Positions 38,853 through 47,507 of a stretch of DNA of 64,000 nt are shown here, piece by piece. The DNA comes from Sphingomonas sp. So64.6b. GTDB lineage: Bacteria > Pseudomonadota > Alphaproteobacteria > Sphingomonadales > Sphingomonadaceae. The notes beneath the pieces were generated by a model. It was not told where the DNA came from and searched no databases. It saw only the letters and a list, made by a program, of their open reading frames with translations. The position numbers were made by a program, and so were the translations under genes. Every line of letters begins with the position of its first letter. Position 1 is the first letter of the stretch. The stretch covers positions 2,232,001 through 2,296,000 of the forward strand of contig NZ_CP048817.1 in the NCBI RefSeq assembly GCF_014171475.1, in the 5' to 3' direction.

Positions 38853-40151
38853 CTATTTCGACCCGGACCCGGTGATCACGGTCCTGACGGTGCGGAACAG
38901 GATGAGCGCGTCGAGCCAGGCGGACAGATATTTGATGTAATAAAAGTCGTAACACAGCTTGTAGTGTACGTCGCCGATCTCCGCGACATGCCCCTGATTG
39001 ACTTGGGCCCAGCCGGTGATGCCCGGCTTCACGACATGGCGATAGCTGTAGAACGGCAGCTCGCGCTGATACCAGTTCGATAACGATATCGCTTCGGGGC
39101 GCGGGCCGATCCAGCTCATCTCGCCACGCAGGATGTTCAGGATCTGGGGAATCTCATCGATCCGCGTCCGGCGCAGGAAACGACCGACGCCGGTGATCCG
39201 ATGGTCCTCGTCCTGCGTCATCGCCCGTTTGCGTTCATCGTCGCCGCTCGCAATGGCCGCCTCGGGCTGGCGCATGGTGCGGAACTTGTAGACTTGAAAC
39301 GGTTTGCCGCGGAAACCCATACGCTGCTGACGAAACAAGACCGGGCCACGCGAATCGAGCCTGATGGCAATCGCGACGATCGCCAGCAGCGGCAGAAGCG
39401 CGGGCAGCAGAATGATCGCGGTTACGACATCGCTCAGCTGCTTGACCTTGCCATACCCCTCATTCGGCGCGAGCGATCCGAGGCCGTTTTCCGAGATATG
39501 TTCGATCTCGAGCTGCCCGGTGATCGATTCGAGCAATTGTTTCAGATGATAGACCGGAATCCCTTCCAGTGCGGCATCGGCCAAAAGCCGCTCCCACTCG
39601 TCGTCGATATCAGCACGAAGGTCGACGACGATCCCCGAACCCGGCGATGCCGGCAGGGTCGGCTCGAGCATATGGATCCATTCGACATTGCCGATCTGCT
39701 CAAGCCGCGAAACGTCTCCTGCCGGCACGACATGAAACACATAGGCGGTCGAGCGCAGCCCGAAATAACACAGTATGAAAAAGGTGATGATCGACAGGCC
39801 CAGGCTCGCGACCAGCACCGACACGACATAATCGAAGCGGAACGCGAGCAGCACCCCGGTCACCAGACCATAAGAGGTGAAGAAGGATGGCAGCACATAT
39901 TCATAAGCGCGCACGCCCGGGAAATTGCGGAATCGCCGGAACAGCATGATGCCCAGCACAACCGCGATCGTCACCGCGATCATCGAATTGAAATTGGTGC
40001 TATATCTGAGGACGCCTTGCGGCATGAAATTGGCGCGCGCGATTACCGGCAGGACGACCGCGACCAGCAGGCCGATCGCCAACTGGACACGCAAACGCTC
40101 CGCCGCCGACTTCACGACACCATGATGCCTCTGCAATCGCGACTGCAGCAT
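38853..40151 (-). CDS. Undecaprenyl-phosphate sugar phosphotransferase (initiating transferase)
   Basis: A 432-aa polytopic protein: about four N-terminal membrane helices and a CoA-binding-like domain, then the bacterial sugar transferase domain. The last has VLFRQQRMGFRGKPFQVYKF, RRTRIDEIPQILNIL (catalytic Asp-Glu) and SWIGPRPE. It transfers a sugar-1-phosphate to undecaprenyl phosphate to begin the repeat unit. By family glucose-1-P is likely, and galU lies nearby. ATG 40151 has AAGGGG about 9 nt upstream. Confidence 0.9.
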   Translation of the reverse strand: MLQSRLQRHHGVVKSAAERLRVQLAIGLLVAVVLPVIARANFMPQGVLRYSTNFNSMIAVTIAVVLGIMLFRRFRNFPGVRAYEYVLPSFFTSYGLVTGVLLAFRFDYVVSVLVASLGLSIITFFILCYFGLRSTAYVFHVVPAGDVSRLEQIGNVEWIHMLEPTLPASPGSGIVVDLRADIDDEWERLLADAALEGIPVYHLKQLLESITGQLEIEHISENGLGSLAPNEGYGKVKQLSDVVTAIILLPALLPLLAIVAIAIRLDSRGPVLFRQQRMGFRGKPFQVYKFRTMRQPEAAIASGDDERKRAMTQDEDHRITGVGRFLRRTRIDEIPQILNILRGEMSWIGPRPEAISLSNWYQRELPFYSYRHVVKPGITGWAQVNQGHVAEIGDVHYKLCYDFYYIKYLSAWLDALILFRTVRTVITGSGSK

Positions 40152-40495
40152 TGTTGAAAGCCCCTTGTTAGGCCCCGACCGACACTTTAGCGCGGGCCGG
40201 GCATATAGATATTGCCCGATTGGGTCCACATGATTGCGGTTCCCCATACAAGTCTTTTAGATCAACAACATACATCAAGTCTTCGTTCCGACATCGTAAG
40301 AATTCGGACTCGATGGCAACGCGATTGAGCGACCGCGCCCGTCATACGCCATTATCCGGGACACTTACAAACCCTTCGCAGGTGCAGCGTTCTCGCCGCG
40401 GGACGGATCGCATCAGCGTCGAAAAATCGCCCCGCACATCGCCCCGGATCGGATCAGCCCGTTGATCAACACGGTCCGTTTGTGCTTTGGCGCGC
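40152..40495. promoter_or_regulatory. Divergent promoter region of the exopolysaccharide locus
   Basis: A 344-bp gene-free stretch separates the minus-strand export genes from the plus-strand glycosyltransferase. The central part is AT-rich and contains a direct repeat of CAAGTCTT (40249-40256 and 40276-40283, 27 bp apart), a possible regulator site. No clear sigma factor boxes are identifiable. Confidence 0.4.
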
Positions 40496-41782
40496 ATGAT
40501 GACGGTCAGCGAACCAAAGTCGGGCGCGACGCCGCCCGTCATTTTCTTCAACCGCTTCTATGCGCCCGATCACAGCGCGACCGCGCAGATCCTTTCCGAC
40601 CTTGCCGAGCACCTCGCCGGACATGGCCGCACCGTCACGGTGGTCACCAGCCGGGCGATTTACGGCCAGGACCAGGGGCTGTTGCCGGCCCGCGAAGAAC
40701 GCGGTGGTGTAACGGTCGTGCGCACCGCCACGCCAGGGCGGCGGCGCGGCATGGCCGGCCGGATCGGCGCATATCTGGCATATTACGTCATGGCGTTCTT
40801 TGCGGCGCTGCGGCTGGGGCGTCGGGGCACGATCTTCGTCGTCAAGACCGATCCGCCGTTGCTGTCCGTGCCGCTCGCCATCGCCGCCCGCCTGCGCGGC
40901 GCAACCCTGGTCCACTGGGTGCAGGATCTCTATCCGGAAATCGCCGGCGCCTATGGCATGCGGATCGCCGACGGTCCGGTCGGCAAATTTCTTGCCGCGC
41001 TGCGCAACTGGTCCTTTCGGCGCGCAGCACGCGTCGTTGCGATCGGCGACCTGATGGCCGAAAGGGTCGAACGAATGGGTGTGGCGCGGGACAGGATCGC
41101 GATCATCCCCAACTGGTCGAACGATGTCGATATCACGCCCTCCCCGACCCGCTCGCCCGCGCTCCGGCAGGACTGGAATATTCCCCACGGCGCGTTCGTG
41201 CTCGAATATTCGGGCAATCTCGGCCGAGCGCACGAATATGACACGCTGATCGAGGCAGCGATCACGCTTCGCGAGCGGCGCGATATCGTCTTCCTGTTCA
41301 TCGGCGGCGGCCATATGTCGGATCAACTGGCCGCGCGCGTCGCCGAACTGGGCCTGACCAGCTTCCGCTTCGCACCTTATCAGCCGCGCGAGCGGCTTTC
41401 CGAATCGCTTGGCGCCGGCGATGCGCACTGGGTCTCGCTCCGGCCGGAATTCGAAGGCCTGATCGTGCCGAGCAAGGTGTTCGGGATCTGCGCCGCGGCA
41501 CGGCCGGTGATCGCCGTCTGCGCGGCGGACGGCGAACTGATCCGCCTGCTCGAACCCGGCCATGCCTGTCTGTCGGCAGTTCCGGGCGACGCCGCGGCGC
41601 TGACCGAAGCCATCGTCACGCTTGCCGACGATCGGCCGCGCGGCGATCGCATGGGCGCCGTCGCGCGTACGATACTCGATCGCCACTACACAAAAGCGCG
41701 GACGCTCGATCGTTGGCGCACGACACTCGACCGAATGGGCGACCGAATGGGCGACCAAATGGGACCAAATTGGGCGCGATGA
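40496..41782 (+). CDS. GT4-family glycosyltransferase (WbuB-like)
   Basis: About 428 aa from ATG 40496; a TTG at 40487 is an alternative. It is a two-lobed GT-B enzyme with YAPDHSATAQILSDLAEHL near the N-terminus, WVQDLYPEIAGAYG, LEYSGNLGRAHEYDTLIEA and the EFEGLIVPSKVFGI nucleotide-sugar site. It probably adds one sugar to the lipid-linked unit in the cytoplasm. The last codons are a short tandem repeat (GDRMGDRMGDQMG), which may reflect slippage. Confidence 0.9.
   Translation: MMTVSEPKSGATPPVIFFNRFYAPDHSATAQILSDLAEHLAGHGRTVTVVTSRAIYGQDQGLLPAREERGGVTVVRTATPGRRRGMAGRIGAYLAYYVMAFFAALRLGRRGTIFVVKTDPPLLSVPLAIAARLRGATLVHWVQDLYPEIAGAYGMRIADGPVGKFLAALRNWSFRRAARVVAIGDLMAERVERMGVARDRIAIIPNWSNDVDITPSPTRSPALRQDWNIPHGAFVLEYSGNLGRAHEYDTLIEAAITLRERRDIVFLFIGGGHMSDQLAARVAELGLTSFRFAPYQPRERLSESLGAGDAHWVSLRPEFEGLIVPSKVFGICAAARPVIAVCAADGELIRLLEPGHACLSAVPGDAAALTEAIVTLADDRPRGDRMGAVARTILDRHYTKARTLDRWRTTLDRMGDRMGDQMGPNWAR
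41733..41770 (+). repeat. 12-bp tandem repeat at the 3' end of the glycosyltransferase gene
   Basis: CGAATGGGCGAC is present about three times in tandem, with drift in the last copy (CAAATGGGACCA). It is in frame and encodes the repeated tetrapeptide RMGD. Confidence 0.7.
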
Positions 41783-41926
41783 TATCGGTGTCCGATCTTG
41801 ACCGCATCGCGATCGTTAGCGCAGCGCAACAAAATCGCGCAGCGGGCGTATATGCGGCGCATGTAAGAGTTAGCGGCTTATCGGATCACAGATCAGGTAG
41901 GGCGGTTAAGCGGGATTTTTGAGCAC

Positions 41927-42691
41927 GTGGGAATTTTCGGAAATATCGGGCGCAAGCCCAAGCCAGCCCGCGTACCGAGCGGCCCGCCCGACGCGCGCGC
42001 TTATGCGATCGGCGACGTGCATGGCCGGCTCGACCTGTTGCGCGCCCTGATCGACGAGATTGCCGCGGATCGGCGCGCCCATCCGTGTCCGCGCGAATAT
42101 ATCATCTTTCTCGGCGATCTGATCGATCGCGGCCCCGATTCGCGCGGCGTGCTTGATTTTCTGCTGCAGGCGCGAAATTTTCTGCCTACGCCGGTCTTCG
42201 TCATGGGAAATCACGAGGAAATGCTGTTGCGTGTTCTGGATCGGGACACCGATCAGTTTCGCGATTGGCTACGCTATGGCGGCTATGAATGTGCGCAGAG
42301 CTATGGCGTGGAGGTCGGACGACTCGCATTGCTCGATCCGCCGTCCGCTGCGGCTTTTGTGCGGCGCGCAATTCCCGACGATCATTTGACGTTTATCGAC
42401 AGTTTTGTGGATAGTTTTCAGTTCGGAGATTATCTGTTCGTCCATGCCGGCATCAGGCCTGGCGTTCCAATACAAGAACAGACAATTCAAGACTTGCGCT
42501 GGATTCGCGAAGATTTCCTGGACAGCACAGTCGATCATCAGCTTGTTGTTGTTCATGGACATACCATTAGCGATGGACCTGACGAACATTTCAATCGAAT
42601 TGGTATTGATACAGGCGCCTATACATCGGGTATTTTGACAGCTTTGTGTATTGAGGGGACCGGACGACGCTACCTGACCGCCCGTTTTTGA
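41927..42691 (+). CDS. Calcineurin-like metallophosphoesterase (serine/threonine phosphatase type)
   Basis: A 254-aa protein starting at GTG 41927. Metal-binding motifs are in the family order: AIGDVHGRLD, LGDLIDRGPDS, VMGNHEEM, HAGIRPG and VVHGHT. The family dephosphorylates proteins or nucleotides; here a link to the tyrosine-kinase Wzc is imaginable but not shown. The second half (from about 42360) is clearly richer in A+T and uses rarer codons than the first half. Confidence 0.9.
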   Translation: MGIFGNIGRKPKPARVPSGPPDARAYAIGDVHGRLDLLRALIDEIAADRRAHPCPREYIIFLGDLIDRGPDSRGVLDFLLQARNFLPTPVFVMGNHEEMLLRVLDRDTDQFRDWLRYGGYECAQSYGVEVGRLALLDPPSAAAFVRRAIPDDHLTFIDSFVDSFQFGDYLFVHAGIRPGVPIQEQTIQDLRWIREDFLDSTVDHQLVVVHGHTISDGPDEHFNRIGIDTGAYTSGILTALCIEGTGRRYLTARF

Positions 42692-42836
42692 TTGGAACCT
42701 TGTGACATGTCGCGCGTTGCGCCCTCGAATTTCGATCTTTATCAGGTTCAAGATCGATTTTCCGGTGGACAAATCGACATGCGGCCGGTATCGGACTCAA
42801 GAGCCTACAAATTGAAGCGGTTAAAGGGAGACTGAA

Positions 42837-43277
42837 ATGAAATTTTCGCGGGTGACCGCCGCCGTCCTGATGGCGAGCCTTTCGTCGCCGCTGTTCGCGG
42901 CGTCGGAGCAATCTGTTGGCAAGCTGACCTCGGCTACCCAGGGCACGTTCGTTGCTCGTGAGGGCAAGCTGATTGCAGCCTATCCTGGCCAGACGCTTTA
43001 TGCTGGTGACCGCGTCCTGACGCGCGGCAAGGCGAACGCCAAGGTCGCGATGACTGGCTGCAGCTACGCGCTCAAGCCAACGTCGATCCTGTCGGTCGGC
43101 AAGTCGGCATGCCTCACCGCACCGAAATCCTTCGCAGTTGCCGAGGATGGCAGCGATGAAGGCACTGGCGACGACAATGGCGGCGGCACGATCGTTGCGG
43201 TTCTCGCAGCTATTGCTGTGGGTGCCGGCATCTATGTCGCTGTCGACAACAACGACAGCGCTCCTGCCAGCCCGTAA
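42837..43277 (+). CDS. Secreted/membrane protein of unknown function
   Basis: A 146-aa protein; GGGAGA lies 7 nt before ATG 42837. It has a signal peptide (VLMASLSSPLFAAS) and a small beta domain (SATQGTFVAREGKLIAAYPG, QTLYAGDRVLTRGKANAKVA) resembling the FecR-type fold. A Cys pair (GCSYAL, SACLTA), a Gly/Asp-rich linker and a C-terminal membrane helix (TIVAVLAAIAVGAGIYVAV) follow. The position in the exopolysaccharide locus suggests an envelope role. A terminator follows at once. Confidence 0.7.
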   Translation: MKFSRVTAAVLMASLSSPLFAASEQSVGKLTSATQGTFVAREGKLIAAYPGQTLYAGDRVLTRGKANAKVAMTGCSYALKPTSILSVGKSACLTAPKSFAVAEDGSDEGTGDDNGGGTIVAVLAAIAVGAGIYVAVDNNDSAPASP

Positions 43278-43300
43278 TCGTTTTTGCGATACAAGAATTG

Positions 43301-43334
43301 AACGGGGTCGAACGAAGTTCGGCCCCGTTTCTTG
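43301..43334 (+). terminator. Rho-independent terminator
   Basis: AACGGGGTCGAAC (43301-43313) pairs with GTTCGGCCCCGTT (43317-43329) through a GAA loop with one G-T wobble. A TTTCTT run follows. It ends the plus-strand exopolysaccharide unit. Confidence 0.85.
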
Positions 43335-43419
43335 CGTTATGGGCTCTTTGAACCTGTTATGGGGCCCTGTGAACCGCGCCCATTTTTGTAGTGGTCAACG
43401 CTGTGCGCGCTCGGTGAGA

Positions 43420-44481
43420 TTAGCTCTGTATAGCTGAAGCCGCTTCGCAATCGGCGACCTGCTTCGCCAGATACCAGTCGATGGTCCCCGCCAAACCTTC
43501 CCGAAAGCGTATCTCCGGATACCAATCGAGCGCCTGCTCGATACGGGATGGGTCGATCGCATAGCGCCGGTCATGCCCTGCCCGATCCTCGACGAACCGA
43601 ATCAGACTTCGCCGCCGCCCTGCAGACGATGGCATCCGTTCGTCGATCAGGTCACAGATCATCGCAACGACCGCGATATTGCTATGCTCTTCGCGTCCCC
43701 CCACGACATAGGTCGCGCCCGGCGCGCCGCGCGTCATCACCATGTCCAGAGCCCGCGCGTGATCCGCCACATGCAGCCAGTCGCGCACGTTCGCGCCGGT
43801 ACCATAGACCGGCAAGGTCTCGCCTGCGGCGGCGCGCGTGATGGTCAGCGGAATCAGTTTCTCGGGATATTGATGCGGCCCGTAATTGTTGCTGCAATTG
43901 GACAGGACGACCGGCAACCCATAGGTATGATGCCAGGCACGAACGAGATGATCCGCGGCCGCCTTTGACGCCGAATAAGGCGATGATGGCCGATACGCGG
44001 AGTCTTCGCTGAATTTGCTGTCGTCGAACGGCAGGTCGCCGAACACTTCATCGGTCGATACATGATGGAAGCGGAAATCGGCTCGCGCCGCGCCGCTCAG
44101 CGAGCGCCAATGATCAAGTGCCGCCTCCAGCATATGGAAAGTGCCGGTGATATTAGTCTCGATGAACACTGCCGGCCCGTCGATCGACCGGTCGACATGG
44201 CTTTCCGCGGCCAGATGCATGATCGCATCGACCCGTTCGGTCGCCAGCACATCTGCGACGAGGCGCCGATCGGCGATATCTCCCTGAACGAACCGATAAT
44301 TCGGCGATGCCTCGATCTCGGCAAGTGCCGCATGCGACGCGGCATAGGTCATCAAGTCGAGATTGATCACCCGGGTGCGCCCGTCGGCAATCAGGTGCCG
44401 GCATACCGCCGAGCCGATGAATCCTGCGCCGCCGGTGACCAGCACGATCCGCTCGGGCGGGGTGGAGATGACGCGCATCAT
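43420..44481 (-). CDS. rmlB: dTDP-glucose 4,6-dehydratase
   Basis: A 353-aa extended SDR enzyme. It has [11 protein letters not shown] (NAD site), [25 protein letters not shown] (Thr-Asp-Glu active site) and the catalytic Tyr-Lys in SPYSASKAA. It converts dTDP-glucose to dTDP-4-keto-6-deoxyglucose. ATG 44481 overlaps the rmlA stop by four bases. rmlC and rmlD are not in the window, so the product may go to rhamnose made elsewhere or to another 6-deoxysugar. Confidence 0.94.
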   Translation of the reverse strand: MMRVISTPPERIVLVTGGAGFIGSAVCRHLIADGRTRVINLDLMTYAASHAALAEIEASPNYRFVQGDIADRRLVADVLATERVDAIMHLAAESHVDRSIDGPAVFIETNITGTFHMLEAALDHWRSLSGAARADFRFHHVSTDEVFGDLPFDDSKFSEDSAYRPSSPYSASKAAADHLVRAWHHTYGLPVVLSNCSNNYGPHQYPEKLIPLTITRAAAGETLPVYGTGANVRDWLHVADHARALDMVMTRGAPGATYVVGGREEHSNIAVVAMICDLIDERMPSSAGRRRSLIRFVEDRAGHDRRYAIDPSRIEQALDWYPEIRFREGLAGTIDWYLAKQVADCEAASAIQS

Positions 44482-45356
44482 GCCGCCTGCGCCGCACAAT
44501 AGCGCAGATAGCGCGCATAGTCCGTCTTGCCGAGCAAGTCGGCGCGGGTCATCAGCGCCGCCGGATCGAGATAACCGAGATCGAGCGCGATCTCCTCCGG
44601 GCAGGCGATCTTGATGCCCTGGCGTCGTTCGATCGTGCGCACGAAAGACGATGCGTCGTGCAGCGAATCATGCGTGCCTGTGTCGAGCCAGGCATAACCA
44701 CGCCCGAGCCGCCCAACCTCTAGGATGCCCGCCGCGAGATAGGCGCGAAGCACATCGACAATTTCCAGCTCGCCCCGCGCCGACGGGGTCAGGCCCTGGG
44801 CGATCTTCACGACCTCTGCGGTGCAGAAATAAAGCCCGGTCAGTGCCCAGTTCGACGCCGGAACCTCGGGCTTTTCCTCGATCGAAGAGGCCCGACCCTC
44901 GGCATCGAACGACACCACCCCGTAACGCTCCGGATCGTCGACCTGATAGGCGAACACCGTCGCGGCACCCGCCTCGGCCGCTTGCGCGGCGGCGCGGCAC
45001 TTTCCGCCCAGTCCGTCGCCGTGAAAGATATTGTCGCCAAGGATCAGCGCGCACGGTTCGCCGGCAAGGAACTCCTCGGCGATCAGAAACGCCTCGGGCA
45101 GGCCGCGCGGCGAATCCTGCTCGGCATAAACCAGGTTGATCCCGAACATCGAGCCGTCGCCCAACAACAGCCGGAACATCGGCAGGTCGCGCGGTGTCGA
45201 GATGATCAGAATGTCGCGAATGCCGGCGAGCATCAGCACCGACAGCGGATAATAGATCATCGGCTTGTCGAACACCGGCAGCAGCTGCTTCGATATCGCC
45301 AACGTCGCTGGGTAGAGCCGCGTGCCGCTGCCTCCCGCCAGAATAATACCCTTCAT
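44478..45356 (-). CDS. rmlA: Glucose-1-phosphate thymidylyltransferase
   Basis: A 292-aa nucleotidyltransferase, the normal length from ATG 45356. It starts [20 protein letters not shown] and continues with [26 protein letters not shown] and [12 protein letters not shown]. It makes dTDP-glucose from glucose-1-P and dTTP, the first step of the 6-deoxyhexose branch, and feeds RmlB encoded next. Confidence 0.95.
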   Translation of the reverse strand: MKGIILAGGSGTRLYPATLAISKQLLPVFDKPMIYYPLSVLMLAGIRDILIISTPRDLPMFRLLLGDGSMFGINLVYAEQDSPRGLPEAFLIAEEFLAGEPCALILGDNIFHGDGLGGKCRAAAQAAEAGAATVFAYQVDDPERYGVVSFDAEGRASSIEEKPEVPASNWALTGLYFCTAEVVKIAQGLTPSARGELEIVDVLRAYLAAGILEVGRLGRGYAWLDTGTHDSLHDASSFVRTIERRQGIKIACPEEIALDLGYLDPAALMTRADLLGKTDYARYLRYCAAQAA

Positions 45357-45417
45357 CGCCCCGACTTGTCCTCTCACGGAATGGCCGGTCTAACGCGGAT
45401 AGGTTAAAGGTGTCTGG

Positions 45418-46287
45418 TCAGCGCAGCAGATCGACCGCAAAGGCGCGCACCGCTTCGCCGATATCGTCACGGCCCAGCGCCACCGCCAGATTGGCTTGGA
45501 CATAACCGGCCTTGTCGCCGCAGTCGTAACGCTGCCCGTTAAAGGTCACGCCGTGGAATGGCTGATCGCCAACCATTCGCGCCATCGCATCGGTCAGCTG
45601 GATTTCCCCACCCGCGCCCTTTTCCTGTGTCTCCAGGATACGCATCACCTCCGGCTGGAGAATGTAGCGGCCGATCACCGACAGGTTGGACGGTGCGGTG
45701 CCCGGTTTCGGTTTTTCGACCAGGCCGCGCACTTCGGTCAGTGCACCGTCGCGCTTGCCCGGCGTGATGACGCCATACATATGCGTCTGATCCTCGGGCA
45801 CTTCCTGTGCACAGATCAGGTTTCCGCCGACCTGATTATACGCCTCGACCATCTGTTTCAGGCAGCCGGGTTCACCGACCATGAAATCATCGGCGAGCAA
45901 TACCGCGAACGGCTCGTCACCGACGATGTCGCGCGCGCACCATACGGCATGGCCCAGGCCCATCGGTTCCTGCTGGCGGACATAGGCGACCGCGCCGGGT
46001 TTCAACCGCGTCTGGTGGAGCAGGTCCATCGACTTGCCACGATGCGCCATGGTCGTTTCGAGCTCATAGGCAATGTCGAAATGGTCCTCGATCGCCGATT
46101 TGCCCCGCCCGGTGACGAAGATCATCTGCTCGATCCCGGCTTCGATCGCTTCGTCCACCGCATATTGGATCAGCGGCCGATCGACCACCGGCAACATTTC
46201 CTTGGGCAACGCCTTGGTCGCCGGCAGGAAACGCGTACCCAGCCCCCCGACGGGAAATACGGCCTTGCGAAGCGGCTTGAAGCTCAT
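45418..46287 (-). CDS. galU: UTP-glucose-1-phosphate uridylyltransferase
   Basis: A 289-aa protein with VFPVGGLGTRFLPATKALPKE, LIQYAVDEAIEAG and EMLPVVDRP. It makes UDP-glucose, a precursor for exopolysaccharide repeats and the donor for many glycosyltransferases. It is upstream of rmlA on the same strand with a 61-bp gap, so it closes the sugar-nucleotide supply block of the locus. Confidence 0.95.
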   Translation of the reverse strand: MSFKPLRKAVFPVGGLGTRFLPATKALPKEMLPVVDRPLIQYAVDEAIEAGIEQMIFVTGRGKSAIEDHFDIAYELETTMAHRGKSMDLLHQTRLKPGAVAYVRQQEPMGLGHAVWCARDIVGDEPFAVLLADDFMVGEPGCLKQMVEAYNQVGGNLICAQEVPEDQTHMYGVITPGKRDGALTEVRGLVEKPKPGTAPSNLSVIGRYILQPEVMRILETQEKGAGGEIQLTDAMARMVGDQPFHGVTFNGQRYDCGDKAGYVQANLAVALGRDDIGEAVRAFAVDLLR

Positions 46288-46380
46288 CGGGTTCGATCCT
46301 GAAACACTGTGCGTGCGAGCCGTAAGAGCCTTGCAGCGCTATTGGAAGGGGGAGTTGCGCTCGGCCGGGCGCGCGACGGG

Positions 46381-46500
46381 TCAGCCCATCAGCCACCAGC
46401 GGATCAGTATCGCGACCAACCCGAGCGCGGCCACGCTGCCAGCCCAGATCGCCGCCATCCAGGCGAGACGTTTCCATAATGGGCCGGCGTCGCTTTCCAT
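46381..46500 (-). CDS. DUF2474 small subunit of cyanide-insensitive bd oxidase (39 aa)
   Basis: Sequence MESDAGPLWKRLAWMAAIW followed by one membrane helix (AGSVAALGLVAILIRWWLMG). The start overlaps the cydB stop by one base (TGATG). Short single-helix proteins of the DUF2474 or CydX/CbdX type are encoded after cydB and stabilise the oxidase; in this family they accompany the CioAB form. It is easily missed because of its length. Confidence 0.85.
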   Translation of the reverse strand: MESDAGPLWKRLAWMAAIWAGSVAALGLVAILIRWWLMG

Positions 46501-47507
46501 CAATGATAACCGTCGGTGCCGACCTTGCCGCGGAACACCCAATAGGCCCAGCCGGTATAGGCGAGGATGATCGGCACCATCACACCAGCCCCGATGAGCA
46601 TGAAGATCTGGCTCGATTCGGGCGCCGCCGCCTGCCAGATCGTCACCTGGTCGGGCACGATGAAGGGATACATGCTGATCCCCAGGCCGACGAAGCACAA
46701 GGCGAACACGGCAAGGACGAGCAGGAACGGCAAGGATTGCGCACCCCGGCCAAGCGCGCGCCAAAAGGTCAGGCTGAGTATAGCGATCAGCACCGGCACC
46801 GGCGCGGTCAGCAGCAAACCCGGCATCTGAAACCAGCGGCTGTAATAGTCATGATCGAGAAATGGCGTCGCCAGGCTCACCGCAGCGATCGCGGCCAGCG
46901 TGAGCACGCCGGACCATTTGGCGAGCCGATAGGCATGTTTCTGCGCGCCGCCCTCGGTCTTGAGGATCAACCAAGTCGCGCCCAGCAATGCATAACCGGC
47001 CACCACGCTGAGCCCGGTCAGGGCGGTAAAGGGCGTCAGCCAGTCGAGCCAGCCGCCACCATAAGCGCGGCCATCGACCTCGATTCCCTGCAACAACGCG
47101 CCAAGCGCGATACCCTGGGCCAGCGCTGCGATGACCGATCCGGCGGTAAAAGCGAAATCCCAGAACGCCCGGTGCCGTGGATCGCGCCAGCGGAATTCGA
47201 ATGCGACGCCGCGGAACACAAGTCCGAGCAGCATCGCGATGATCGGCGGATAGAGCGCTGGCATTACGATCGCAAAGGCCAGCGGAAACGCTGCCATCAG
47301 ACCGCCGCCGCCGAGCACCAGCCAGGTCTCGTTGCCATCCCATACCGGCGCGATCGCATTCATCGCCTGGTCGCGCTCTTCGCCGACGCCAAATGCGGGG
47401 AAGAGGATTCCGATCCCCAGGTCGAAACCATCGAGCACGACATAAGCGAACACGGCAAAGGCGATGATGAACGCCCAGACTGTCGCAAGATCCATATTGA
47501 CGTTCAT
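46500..47507 (-). CDS. cydB: Cytochrome bd ubiquinol oxidase subunit II (CioB/CydB)
   Basis: A 335-aa membrane protein with about eight or nine helices. It has the N-terminal VLDGFDLGIGILFP and VWDGNETWLVLGGG patterns typical of subunit II. With subunit I it forms the high-affinity quinol oxidase. ATG 47507 overlaps the cydA stop by four bases. Confidence 0.94.
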   Translation of the reverse strand: MNVNMDLATVWAFIIAFAVFAYVVLDGFDLGIGILFPAFGVGEERDQAMNAIAPVWDGNETWLVLGGGGLMAAFPLAFAIVMPALYPPIIAMLLGLVFRGVAFEFRWRDPRHRAFWDFAFTAGSVIAALAQGIALGALLQGIEVDGRAYGGGWLDWLTPFTALTGLSVVAGYALLGATWLILKTEGGAQKHAYRLAKWSGVLTLAAIAAVSLATPFLDHDYYSRWFQMPGLLLTAPVPVLIAILSLTFWRALGRGAQSLPFLLVLAVFALCFVGLGISMYPFIVPDQVTIWQAAAPESSQIFMLIGAGVMVPIILAYTGWAYWVFRGKVGTDGYH

